A stretch of DNA of 15,174 nt from Bacillota bacterium (GCA_018725535.1 QLUS01000030.1:1-15174), one strand, 5' to 3'; counted from the first letter of the stretch, positions 1-6,866 are shown. Numbers and translations are program-made. Notes: generated by a model from the letters alone, not told the origin.

Positions 1-117
1 CCGTCCCCGTCGTTCCAAGGTAATGTCGACGAGGCGGTGAATGTCTGGGGACGCTTCGTATTTGTCTAAGAATTCTTCGATGGCGTCCTCGAGATGCATG
101 TGACAAACGACATACAT
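1..117 (-). CDS. CxxH/CxxC-type small protein, partial (3' end outside window)
   Basis: An open frame starts with ATG at 117-115, two bases after the stop of the OadG-like gene, and stays open for 39 codons to the left edge. It begins MYVVCHMHLEDAIEEF, with a Cys5-x-x-His8 motif, and continues with an acidic helical stretch and a PDIHRL segment. This resembles the N-terminus of the small Firmicutes CxxH/CxxC (BA_5709-like) proteins, which carry CxxH at the start and CxxC near the end and are thought to bind a metal. The CxxC half would lie outside the window, so the family call rests on the N-terminus only. No strong Shine-Dalgarno is visible, so coupling to the preceding stop is likely. A second ATG at 99-97 is in frame but would remove the motif cysteine. 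Confidence 0.6.
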   Translation of the reverse strand, partial: MYVVCHMHLEDAIEEFLDKYEASPDIHRLVDITLERRGR

Positions 118-119
118 GT

Positions 120-254
120 CTATACTTCGTCGCTGCGGTGAGGGAAAACGACGAGCAAAAGCTTGGCCAGCAGGATAAATACCCCGATCACGGCGATCAT
201 TACGGGTAGTCCGATAGCTGCAATTTCTAGGGCTTGTGCTAATTCATATGTCAC
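120..254 (-). CDS. OadG-like small membrane subunit (gamma subunit of Na+ decarboxylase pump)
   Basis: This 44-residue protein starts with GTG at 254-252 and ends with TAG at 122-120. A Shine-Dalgarno AGGAGA at 266-261 sits 6 nt before the start. After about 10 polar or acidic residues (MTYELAQALE), one long hydrophobic span runs from about residue 11 to 37 (it includes GLPVMIAVIG and LAKLLLVVF). A short tail ends HRSDEV. One N-terminal membrane span directly downstream of an oadB-type gene is the layout of OadG/MmdD gamma subunits, which hold the decarboxylase complex together in the membrane. Full-length OadG proteins are longer and have a zinc-binding tail that is missing here, so this is a minimal OadG-related subunit. 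The gap to oadB is 21 nt, so the two are co-transcribed. The call rests on topology and position rather than a diagnostic motif. Confidence 0.72.
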   Translation of the reverse strand: MTYELAQALEIAAIGLPVMIAVIGVFILLAKLLLVVFPHRSDEV

Positions 255-275
255 GCTAATTCTCCTCGCTCTCCG

Positions 276-1406
276 TTAGGATCCCAAAACAACTTTGATG
301 ATGGCAATAACCACGACACCTGCCACGACAGAACACAGCTGCCCCGATATATTGACCGCCATAGCCTGCATGAGCAGGTAATTTTGCTTGTCTTCGGCTA
401 AAGCCATTTTGGCCACTACCCTGCCCGCCATGGGGAAAGCAGACATGCCCGCTGCGCCAATCATAGGGTTAATTTTGTGCTTAAGAAAGAGGTTCATAAG
501 CTTAGCGATTAGTATGCCACCCGCAGTGGCAAAAACCATGGCCAAGAGGCCTAGAGTCATAACACCTAAGGATGGCAGATTCAAGAAGTTTTCGGCGGTC
601 ATGGCCCCGCCAATAGTTAGACCGAGCAGGAGCGTTACGACGTTAATCAATTCGTTTTGTGCGGATTGACTGAGGCGGTCGGTAACCCCGCACTCTCTGA
701 GGAAATTGCCCAGCATCAGAAAGCCCACTAAGGGCACGGCAACCGGTGCCAAAACCCCTGCCACGAGGACTACCAGCAGCGGGAAAACCAGGCGAGCAGT
801 ACGCGAGGCCTCAGTCCCTTCCACGTAAGTCATACGCATCTGCCGTTCTTCTTTGGTCGTCAAAGCCTTAATAATCGGCGGCATAATCATGGGAGTTAGG
901 GCCATATAAGAATAAGCGGCGAGTGCTAAAGCGGGGAGGATCTCCCGCGCGTAGAGAGAGGCCACATAAAGCGTCGTTGGGCCGTCGGTTGTGCCTAAGA
1001 TGCCGATGGCCGTGGCCTGGGCTATAGGAAACCCAAGCAGAGTGGCCACAATAATCGTTAAGAAAATGCCGGTCTGCGCAGCTGCCCCAAGCAGCATCAC
1101 TTCGGGGCGACGCAAAAGCGGACCAAAGTCGCACATTGCGCCCACACCCACGAAGATAAGGATGGGAAACAGCTGCGTTAACACCCCCGCCTCGAGCAAC
1201 AGTGTCAGCGGACCACCCTCGCCTATGGCACCCGAGAAGGGGACATTGGCCATAATCGCGCCAAAACCTATGGGCACCAGCAAAAGAGGCTCATAGTTTT
1301 TCGCCACAGCTAGGTAAATTAGGAGCAGACCCAAGGCCCACATCACCAGATGTTGCCACGTGATTCCGCCTACGCCTGCAAATAGCCCCTGCAATATCTC
1401 TACCAA
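276..1406 (-). CDS. oadB: Sodium ion-translocating decarboxylase beta subunit (OadB/GcdB/MmdB family)
   Basis: This 376-residue polytopic membrane protein belongs to the family that couples decarboxylation of a carboxybiotin carrier to Na+ export. Family signatures are visible: YEPLLLVPIGFG (38-49), GVGAMCDFGPLL (87-98), DGPT (141-144), AAYSYMAL (163-170), PPIIKALTTKEER (176-188) and NPMIGAAGMSAFPMAGR (313-329). Residues known to matter in Klebsiella OadB are present with matching spacing: Asp203 as D141, Tyr229 as Y167, and Asn373, Gly377, Ser382, Arg389 as N313, G317, S322, R329. Two usually strict motifs differ: GTTDGPT instead of GGADGPT, and QAMAVNISG instead of HAMGPNVAG. The substrate (oxaloacetate, methylmalonyl-CoA, glutaconyl-CoA or malonate) cannot be told from the beta subunit. 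No alpha or biotin subunit is nearby. The start is TTG at 1406; the best Shine-Dalgarno (AGGAAAGG, 1428-1421) is 14 nt away, so the exact start is uncertain. Confidence 0.92.
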   Translation of the reverse strand: MVEILQGLFAGVGGITWQHLVMWALGLLLIYLAVAKNYEPLLLVPIGFGAIMANVPFSGAIGEGGPLTLLLEAGVLTQLFPILIFVGVGAMCDFGPLLRRPEVMLLGAAAQTGIFLTIIVATLLGFPIAQATAIGILGTTDGPTTLYVASLYAREILPALALAAYSYMALTPMIMPPIIKALTTKEERQMRMTYVEGTEASRTARLVFPLLVVLVAGVLAPVAVPLVGFLMLGNFLRECGVTDRLSQSAQNELINVVTLLLGLTIGGAMTAENFLNLPSLGVMTLGLLAMVFATAGGILIAKLMNLFLKHKINPMIGAAGMSAFPMAGRVVAKMALAEDKQNYLLMQAMAVNISGQLCSVVAGVVVIAIIKVVLGS

Positions 1407-1439
1407 CCCTATGCACGCCGCCTTTCCTACATCAAATGT

Positions 1440-1460
1440 ACTACTTGACCTGCAAGTAGT
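1440..1460. repeat. Perfect 8-bp inverted repeat in the oadB leader (candidate operator or hairpin)
   Basis: The arms ACTACTTG (1440-1447) and CAAGTAGT (1453-1460) are perfect complements around a 5-nt centre. The element begins about 5 nt downstream of the predicted transcription start of the oadB unit, a usual place for a repressor operator or an RNA leader hairpin. No T-run follows on the minus strand, so it is not a standard intrinsic terminator. A second small palindrome, TACAT-CAA-ATGTA (1428-1440), shares base 1440 and directly borders the AGGAAAGG ribosome-binding site. Confidence 0.6.
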
Positions 1461-1471
1461 GCTGCCGCTTA

Positions 1472-1500
1472 AGTATACATTTTCCCGCAGGGGTGCTCAA
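1472..1500 (-). promoter_or_regulatory. Predicted sigma-A-type promoter for the oadB unit
   Basis: On the minus strand, TTGAGC (1500-1495, 4 of 6 matches to the -35 consensus) is followed by exactly 17 nt and then TATACT (1477-1472, 5 of 6 matches to the -10). Transcription would start near 1465, giving a leader of about 59 nt before the TTG start of oadB. It lies in the 107-nt gap after dapF, which shows no clear intrinsic terminator, so read-through from the purine/dapF transcript is also possible. Confidence 0.6.
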
Positions 1501-1513
1501 CAGCTAGGCCAAT

Positions 1514-2362
1514 CTATTCTTCGCCAACACTCCACTGACCGGTAAACGCGACCACGGCGGGACCGGTCATAAAGACATGGCCGGATTCTTCTGCCCATTC
1601 CATGAACAGCTCGCCCCCGGGAAGGGCTACGGTTAGACGACGGTCAGAGCGGCCTGTGAGGTGTGCTGCCACAACCACAGCGGCAGCTCCCGTGCCGCAG
1701 GCAAGCGTCGCGCCCGCGCCGCGTTCCCACACCTTGACCTTTAGGTGGTCTCGGCTATGGACATGTACAAAGTCTACATTGATGCCGTGTGGGAATAGAG
1801 GATGTTTTTCGATTGCTTGCCCGGCGGAGACAAAATCTATAGCGGCAAGATCGGGGACAAATATAACTACATGAGGCACACCGCTATTGACTAACACCCC
1901 GCGAAAATCGCCATAGGGGGTGGACAATGCCAAGTCGACCACCGGGCCTTCGGCCGCGAACAAGGCGGGGATGGCTGCAGGAGCGAGTAAGGGTGCACCC
2001 ATATCGACCTTAATCAACTGCTCGCCACTCGCGAGCGACACAATTTCGGCGTCATACATGCCAGCTGGTGCCTCGATTTTGATTCGTGTGCCATCGACGC
2101 GCCCTTTCAACTGCATAAATCTCGCCACGCAGCGCAAAGCGTTGCCGCAGGACTCGGCTTCGCTGCCGTCAGCATTAAAGATCTGCATACGGCAATCAGC
2201 GTTTTGCGAGGGATGCACTAACACCAATCCGTCCGCGCCCACACCGAAGTGGCGTTGACAAATCACCTGCGCTAACGCCCTAAGGTCAGCGATTTGCTGA
2301 TCTTCAAACATATCGACGACGATAAAGTCGTTTCCCAAACCGTGCATTTTGGTGAATTGCAT
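1514..2362 (-). CDS. dapF: Diaminopimelate epimerase
   Basis: This cytoplasmic enzyme converts LL-diaminopimelate to meso-diaminopimelate, the precursor of lysine and of the peptidoglycan cross-link residue. It is cofactor-free and uses two cysteines. Both catalytic motifs are intact: DGSEAESCGNALRC with Cys72, and ATLACGTGAAAV with Cys222. The N-terminal KMHGLGNDF (residues 5-13) is typical, and 282 residues is a normal length. I chose ATG at 2362-2360 because a strong AAAGGAGG (2375-2368) sits 5 nt upstream and the protein then begins directly with the family N-terminus. The frame stays open to an ATG at 2422 that overlaps the purK stop as ATGA, adding 20 residues unlike DapF and lacking a Shine-Dalgarno. 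The gene follows purK by 56 nt and probably shares the purine transcript, though it is not a purine gene. Confidence 0.95.
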   Translation of the reverse strand: MQFTKMHGLGNDFIVVDMFEDQQIADLRALAQVICQRHFGVGADGLVLVHPSQNADCRMQIFNADGSEAESCGNALRCVARFMQLKGRVDGTRIKIEAPAGMYDAEIVSLASGEQLIKVDMGAPLLAPAAIPALFAAEGPVVDLALSTPYGDFRGVLVNSGVPHVVIFVPDLAAIDFVSAGQAIEKHPLFPHGINVDFVHVHSRDHLKVKVWERGAGATLACGTGAAAVVVAAHLTGRSDRRLTVALPGGELFMEWAEESGHVFMTGPAVVAFTGQWSVGEE

Positions 2363-2367
2363 GGGGG

Positions 2368-2375
2368 CCTCCTTT
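2368..2375 (-). promoter_or_regulatory. Shine-Dalgarno site that sets the dapF start
   Basis: AAAGGAGG lies 5 nt before ATG 2362. It favours this start over the ATGA overlap with purK at 2422, so dapF probably initiates independently of purK termination. Confidence 0.8.
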
Positions 2376-2418
2376 GTGGGGGATGTGGGGCGCGGATGGC
2401 CACCCAGTAGTTCAAGAT

Positions 2419-3558
2419 TCATGATTCACGATTACCCCCAATCCCCAACATCTCCTCCACCCACGCCACAGTTTCGTCCGGTGCATCACTCCTCAAAAGG
2501 AGATGCCCCATTTTGCGGCGAGGCACGGGTGCGCCGCTTTTGCCGTAGAGATGAACTTTGACCTCGGGGGGCAGGGAGGCGATGCGAGGCATAAGGGCGG
2601 CGATATGCTCGCCTAGAATGTTAACCATTACGGCGGGATAAAGCAGTGTAGTAGGCCCAAGCGGGAGACCGCACACCGCGCGCACAAACTGCTCAAACTG
2701 CGAGGTATAGCAGGCCCCAAGCGTATAGTGACCGGAGTTATGGGGGCGTGGCGCTAATTCGTTAATGATAATGCCTCCCTCGGTGACGAACATTTCTACC
2801 GCCAGCAATCCAACCGCACCGAGGGAATCGGCGATACAAAGAGCGAGCTGTGTGGCTTGCTTTTCTAGACTAGCGCTAAGGCGCGCGGGAACCACGGTTG
2901 TGTGCAGGATGTTTCCGCGATGCACATTTTCCCCCACGGGGAAGGCGGCGCATTCGCCGTTTGCGCCACGGGCGACCACAACAGAAACTTCGCCCTTGAG
3001 CGCCAAGAACTTCTCCAGCACGACCGGGCCGCTCACCGCCACACCCGCTAAATCCGCGGGCGACGTGAGCACCGCTTGGCCTTTACCGTCGTAGCCGCCG
3101 ATGGCTGACTTAAGCACCACGGGATACCCCAGTTCTGCAGCCGCCTGTGCAAGTTCTGCGCTACTCCCGACTACGCGGTAGGGCACCACAGGGAAGCCAC
3201 TTTGCAGTAGATGCGCCTTCTCTTTGATGCGGTTTTGGGTAATCTCGAGCAGGCGACTGCCCTGCGGCACATGAAACTCCTGCTCTAGCTCCGCCACTAC
3301 CGCGGCGCTGATGCTCTCAAACTCGTAGACCAAGACGTCACTCTGTAGGGCAAGCTCGCGCGCGGCGCTGTAATCGTCAAACGAGCCTACGATTTGCAGG
3401 TCGCAGACCTGACCACAAGGCGAGTTAGGCTGTGGGTCGAGGCACACGACGCGGTAACCCATTTGTTTGGCGGCCATGGCCGTCATTCGCCCGAGCTGCC
3501 CTCCGCCCAAAATGCCAATTGTCTCGCCGAGGCGTACGGTGCGCAAATTCTTGTTCAT
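2419..3558 (-). CDS. purK: N5-carboxyaminoimidazole ribonucleotide synthase
   Basis: This ATP-grasp enzyme makes N5-CAIR from AIR, bicarbonate and ATP, feeding PurE in the sixth step of IMP synthesis. Visible motifs are TIGILGGGQLGRM (13-25), VCDLQIVGSFDD (51-62), VYEFESI (77-83), TQNRIKEKAHLL (107-118), the glycine-rich ATP loop GGYDGKGQ (154-161) and NELAPRPHNSGHYT (266-279), the metal and substrate-binding end of the ATP-grasp fold. At 379 residues it has the usual family length. Its ATG overlaps the purE stop as ATGA (3558-3555), so translation is coupled and the products are made together, as expected for consecutive steps handling the unstable N5-CAIR. It is the last purine gene of the operon. 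Confidence 0.97.
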   Translation of the reverse strand: MNKNLRTVRLGETIGILGGGQLGRMTAMAAKQMGYRVVCLDPQPNSPCGQVCDLQIVGSFDDYSAARELALQSDVLVYEFESISAAVVAELEQEFHVPQGSRLLEITQNRIKEKAHLLQSGFPVVPYRVVGSSAELAQAAAELGYPVVLKSAIGGYDGKGQAVLTSPADLAGVAVSGPVVLEKFLALKGEVSVVVARGANGECAAFPVGENVHRGNILHTTVVPARLSASLEKQATQLALCIADSLGAVGLLAVEMFVTEGGIIINELAPRPHNSGHYTLGACYTSQFEQFVRAVCGLPLGPTTLLYPAVMVNILGEHIAALMPRIASLPPEVKVHLYGKSGAPVPRRKMGHLLLRSDAPDETVAWVEEMLGIGGNRES

Positions 3559-4055
3559 GGCAGTAGCTCCAAATGTGCGCCTAGAACCTGTTCACGGGCA
3601 GCAACGCGCCGTACCGCCAGCTTTTCCCGCAGGGCTTCATCTTCCAGAGCTAGCATCTGGCACGCTAGGAGCGCCGCGTTTTTTGCGCCTGCTATGCCCA
3701 CAGCTACAGTGGCAACCGGCACTCCTGCTGGCATCTGCACAATAGAAAGCAGCGAGTCTAGCCCCCGTAAATGCTCGGTCGGGATAGGCACGCCTATGAC
3801 CGGGAGCAGTGTGTGGCTCGCGACCATGCCGGGGAGGTGCGCCGCACCGCCGGCACCCGCAATAATAACTTTGATACCTGTGTCGGTGGCCGATTTGCTA
3901 AACTCGGCCATCAACTCCGGCGTGCGGTGGGCGGAGATTACTTTAGCGATGTAAGGCACATCTAGCTCCCGCAGAATGCGGCAAGCCTCCTGCATAACTG
4001 GCCAATCCGAAGTACTGCCCATAATTACCGCAACACGCGCTTCCAAAATCGTCAT
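3555..4055 (-). CDS. purE: N5-carboxyaminoimidazole ribonucleotide mutase (class I PurE)
   Basis: This enzyme moves the carboxylate of N5-CAIR to carbon 4, giving CAIR. In 166 residues it shows the class I pattern: MGSTSDW (12-18), SAHRTP (41-46) with the catalytic His43, AGAGGAAHLPGM (66-77), PVIGVP and GLDSLLSIVQMP (98-109). The intact SAHRTP and the neighbouring purK point to the bacterial ATP-dependent route rather than a class II AIR carboxylase. It overlaps purD upstream by 4 nt (ATGA at 4055-4052) and purK downstream by 4 nt. In B. subtilis purEK opens the operon; here the pair closes it. Confidence 0.97.
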   Translation of the reverse strand: MTILEARVAVIMGSTSDWPVMQEACRILRELDVPYIAKVISAHRTPELMAEFSKSATDTGIKVIIAGAGGAAHLPGMVASHTLLPVIGVPIPTEHLRGLDSLLSIVQMPAGVPVATVAVGIAGAKNAALLACQMLALEDEALREKLAVRRVAAREQVLGAHLELLP

Positions 4056-5299
4056 CCGTCCTTTCGCCTGCCAATATCTCGCCGATAGTGCATACCGGGG
4101 AAACTGATGAATTTAAGCCCATTGTAGGCTTTATCGAGCGCTAATGCCAGAGTCTCGCCGCTGTCGACAACATTAAGGATACGCCCGCCGTTAGTTACCA
4201 GTCGCCCGTCGCTTACGGCTGTGCCCGCGTGAAACACCAAGCTGCCTGCGGCTTCCGCCTCCGCGATGCCCGTAATTGGCAGGCCGCGCGAAGGAGCCTC
4301 GGGGTACCCCCCCCCACACGCCACCACCAGCGCGACATGTGCTTGGCTCCACTCTAGGGGGTCAGGCGGCAGTTCGCCTCGCGCCGCACCATGGAGATAG
4401 GGCAAGATGTCGCTCGCGAGTTTAACCATAAGGACCTGGCACTCGGGGTCGCCAAAGCGCGCGTTAAATTCTAGTAGCTTGATGCCGCTCGCCGTCACCA
4501 TTAGCCCAAGGAAAATCACGCCGCGATAGTCCACGCCTTCGGCCTTAAGCCCCGCAAGCGTGCGCAAAGCAATAGTCTCGCTTTCAGCCTGCAGTTTTGT
4601 GCTCCAGTAAGCTACCGGGCTGTAAGCGCCCATGCCGCCGGTATTCGGGCCTGTGTCGCCGTCATAGAGCTGCTTGTGGTCCTCTGTCGCTGGTAACACG
4701 TGGCAGCGCTGCCCGTCGGTCAGCACAAATACGGACGCCTCGCGCCCAACAAGATACTCTTCGACAATAACTTGCCCCTCCACAGGCATGTGGTCGGGCG
4801 CAACGAGGGCCTCCGCTCGTGTCTTGGCTATAACGACGCCCTTGCCTTGCGCTAGGCCATCGGCTTTAACTACTACGGGCAGCGGAGCGGTAATCAAATA
4901 GGCGCGAGCTTCTGCCGCCGTGGCAAAGCATCTGTACTCTGCGGTGGGTAAGCCGTACTTCTGCATAAAGTCCTTGGCATAGGCCTTGCTCCACTCGAGC
5001 TCTGCGCCCACTTTGCCCGGGCCAAACACTGCGCAAGCTGGGTAATCATACCTTACAGCATCGGCTACGCCCGCCGCGAGCGGCGCCTCTCCCCCGACAA
5101 CCAACAAGTCGATTTGCAGCCGCCGCGTAAGTTCTGTAACGGCAGCGGGGTCTAAGATGTCGCACTCGACATTTTCGCCAAAGAGCGCTGTGCCCGGGTT
5201 CCCCGGAGCTATGTACAGCGCGGTAAACAAAGGACTTGCGGCTATTTTCCAAGCCAAGGCGTGTTCTCGACCGCCACTGCCCAAGAGTAAAACACGCAC
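4052..5299 (-). CDS. purD: Phosphoribosylamine-glycine ligase (GAR synthetase)
   Basis: This ATP-grasp ligase joins glycine to the short-lived phosphoribosylamine made by PurF, the second step of the pathway. Motifs include GSGGREHALAWK (7-18), APGNPGTA (31-38), VVKADGLAQGKGV (143-155), PATEDHKQLYDGDTGPNTGG (203-222) and FNARFGDPE near residue 280. It ends with GMHYRRDIG. The 415 residues are slightly short for the family; the linker just after the ATP loop (about 160-172) seems several residues shorter than in typical PurD. The start is GTG 5299 with AAGGGGGG (5313-5306) 6 nt upstream; the gap after purH is 16 nt. A run of nine G on the coding strand (4307-4315) encodes three glycines ahead of the YP of the conserved GYP motif. 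Confidence 0.97.
   Translation of the reverse strand: MRVLLLGSGGREHALAWKIAASPLFTALYIAPGNPGTALFGENVECDILDPAAVTELTRRLQIDLLVVGGEAPLAAGVADAVRYDYPACAVFGPGKVGAELEWSKAYAKDFMQKYGLPTAEYRCFATAAEARAYLITAPLPVVVKADGLAQGKGVVIAKTRAEALVAPDHMPVEGQVIVEEYLVGREASVFVLTDGQRCHVLPATEDHKQLYDGDTGPNTGGMGAYSPVAYWSTKLQAESETIALRTLAGLKAEGVDYRGVIFLGLMVTASGIKLLEFNARFGDPECQVLMVKLASDILPYLHGAARGELPPDPLEWSQAHVALVVACGGGYPEAPSRGLPITGIAEAEAAGSLVFHAGTAVSDGRLVTNGGRILNVVDSGETLALALDKAYNGLKFISFPGMHYRRDIGRRKDG
4307..4315. repeat. Homopolymer tract of nine G (coding strand) inside purD
   Basis: The + strand has nine consecutive C. On the coding strand these are three GGG glycine codons in the stretch encoding VACGGGYP. The reading frame is intact in this sequence. 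Such runs are prone to replication slippage and to sequencing or assembly errors. Confidence 0.9.
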
Positions 5300-5315
5300 A
5301 TTCAGCCCCCCTTAA

Positions 5316-6854
5316 CTAATGCCGAAAATGCCTTTCGCCTGTGTAGAGCATGGCTATCCCTGCCCGTTCGGCTACGGCAAGCGAATCACTATCCCGTATC
5401 GAGCCGCCGGGCTGAATGACCGCCGCCACACCCGCTGCCGCACACTGCTCTAAGACGTCCGGCATCGGGAAAAACGCATCCGAGGCGAGCACTGCGCCGC
5501 GCGCCTTCTCTCCCGCGCGCTGTATGGCCTGCACTGCGGCGTCAATGCGATTGGTTTGACCGCCGCTAATACCCACGGTGGCGCCGTCCTTGACCACCAC
5601 AATGGCGTTAGAGCTAACGTGCCGCACGACTCTCCAAGCCAGTTTCAAATCGTCGAGCTCGCTGTCGGTCGGCATGGCGGAAGTGACGACGCGCCAGTAG
5701 CGCGTAGAGCCGATTGAATCTTGTGTCTGCACGAGGTAGCCGCCGTCAATGCGACGCATATCCCAATCAGGCAGTCTTCCGTCATGTCGCTCTAGACTCA
5801 CCTCAAGTAGCCGCAGGTTTTTCTTCTTGCTGAGGAAATCTGCCGCCGCTCCCGAAAACTTTGGCGCAACTACCACTTCGAGAAACGTCTCACCGAGCAA
5901 GCTGGCAGTCTCTAAGTCAACCTCGCGGTTAAGCGCGACAATACCGCCGAAAATGGACATCTTATCTGAGGCGTAGGCTTTAGCGTAAGCGGCAGAGAGA
6001 GAATCGCCTACGGCTACCCCGCAGGGATTAGTGTGCTTAATGGCTACAGCCGCGGGTTGCGAAAACTCGCTAAGCACCCGCAGTGCGGCACTTACGTCGT
6101 TAATATTGCAGTAAGACAATTCTTTCCCCTGCAGCTGCCGCATACCCGCTAACCCCGCCTTGGCGCAAGGGTAGAGATAGTATGCGCCTTGTTGGTGGGG
6201 GTTTTCACCGTAACGGAGCTGAGCCGCGAGTTGCATAGGTAAAGCCATTTCTGCGGGGAACCCGGGCACTCCATAGGCCTGGTGAAAGTACAAACTAATT
6301 GTACCGTCATAATGAGCGGTATGAAAGAAAGCCTCGACCGCTAGGCGCGAGCGCAGAGCCGCGCCTACTTCGCCCTGCGTGCGCAACTCGTCCAAAACCG
6401 GCTCGTATTGCTTAGGGTTAGTCACTGTAGTCACAAAGGCGTGGTTCTTGGCGGCCGCGCGAATCAGCGTAGGCCCACCGATATCGATGTTCTCAATTGC
6501 TTCCTCTAGGGTGTGTTGCCGCGCTATCGTCGCCGCAAACGGGTAAAGATTGACACAAACTAGGTCAATGGGGAGAATACCTAGACTAGCCGCCTGTACC
6601 GCATCTAGAGCACAATCGCGGCGGAGCAGAATGCCGCCGTGAATAGCGGGATGCAGGGTTTTTACTCGTCCGGCCATGATTTCGGGAAAGCCTGTCACCT
6701 GTTCTACGCCAGTCACCATAACCCCTGCTTGGCGCAAATGCTCTGCCGTGCCGCCGCTCGAGATAATTGTAAACCCTAAATCAACCAGACCGCGCGCAAA
6801 CGGCACTAGGTCCGTCTTGTCCCATACGCTAAGCAGTGCTCGTCTAGACTGCAT
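5316..6854 (-). CDS. purH: Bifunctional AICAR transformylase / IMP cyclohydrolase
   Basis: It carries out the last two steps to IMP: 10-formyl-THF-dependent formylation of AICAR, then ring closure. The N-terminal cyclohydrolase (MGS-like) domain shows ALLSVWDKTDLV, ISSGGTAEHL and GRVKTLHPAIHGGIL. The C-terminal transformylase domain shows LRYGENPHQ, the catalytic KHTNPCG (Lys273-His274), SDKMSIFGGIVALN and the ending SDAFFPMPD, QPGGSIRDSDS, YTGERHFRH. Length is 512 residues from ATG 6854, normal for the family. I prefer this ATG because GAGGTG (6866-6861) lies 6 nt upstream; an in-frame GTG at 6863 would sit inside that site and add only three residues. The stop is TAG. It follows purN by 10 nt. 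Confidence 0.97.
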   Translation of the reverse strand: MQSRRALLSVWDKTDLVPFARGLVDLGFTIISSGGTAEHLRQAGVMVTGVEQVTGFPEIMAGRVKTLHPAIHGGILLRRDCALDAVQAASLGILPIDLVCVNLYPFAATIARQHTLEEAIENIDIGGPTLIRAAAKNHAFVTTVTNPKQYEPVLDELRTQGEVGAALRSRLAVEAFFHTAHYDGTISLYFHQAYGVPGFPAEMALPMQLAAQLRYGENPHQQGAYYLYPCAKAGLAGMRQLQGKELSYCNINDVSAALRVLSEFSQPAAVAIKHTNPCGVAVGDSLSAAYAKAYASDKMSIFGGIVALNREVDLETASLLGETFLEVVVAPKFSGAAADFLSKKKNLRLLEVSLERHDGRLPDWDMRRIDGGYLVQTQDSIGSTRYWRVVTSAMPTDSELDDLKLAWRVVRHVSSNAIVVVKDGATVGISGGQTNRIDAAVQAIQRAGEKARGAVLASDAFFPMPDVLEQCAAAGVAAVIQPGGSIRDSDSLAVAERAGIAMLYTGERHFRH

Positions 6855-6860
6855 TAACCC

Positions 6861-6866
6861 CACCTC
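6861..6866 (-). promoter_or_regulatory. Shine-Dalgarno site that sets the purH start
   Basis: GAGGTG overlaps the purN TGA stop region and contains the alternative GTG 6863. Its 6-nt spacing to ATG 6854 supports the shorter 512-residue PurH. Confidence 0.7.

Noticed and set aside
68..77. AAGAATTCTT palindrome that also occurs at 6871-6880, considered as a shared regulatory site.
   Set aside because: One copy lies inside the CxxH coding region and the other in the end of purN; with only two short AT-rich copies, chance is sufficient.
1440..1460. Inverted repeat as an intrinsic terminator after dapF.
   Set aside because: No T-run follows on either side and it lies downstream of a good promoter, so a leader or operator role fits better.
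2363..2422. Twenty-residue N-terminal extension of DapF starting at ATG 2422.
   Set aside because: No Shine-Dalgarno precedes that ATG, the extension is unlike the family, and AAAGGAGG sits 5 nt before ATG 2362.
3394..3954. Plus-strand open frame of 186 codons opposite purK and purE.
   Set aside because: It is antisense to two genes with strong family motifs, has low-complexity composition and no recognisable motif; GC-rich coding regions often leave such open frames.
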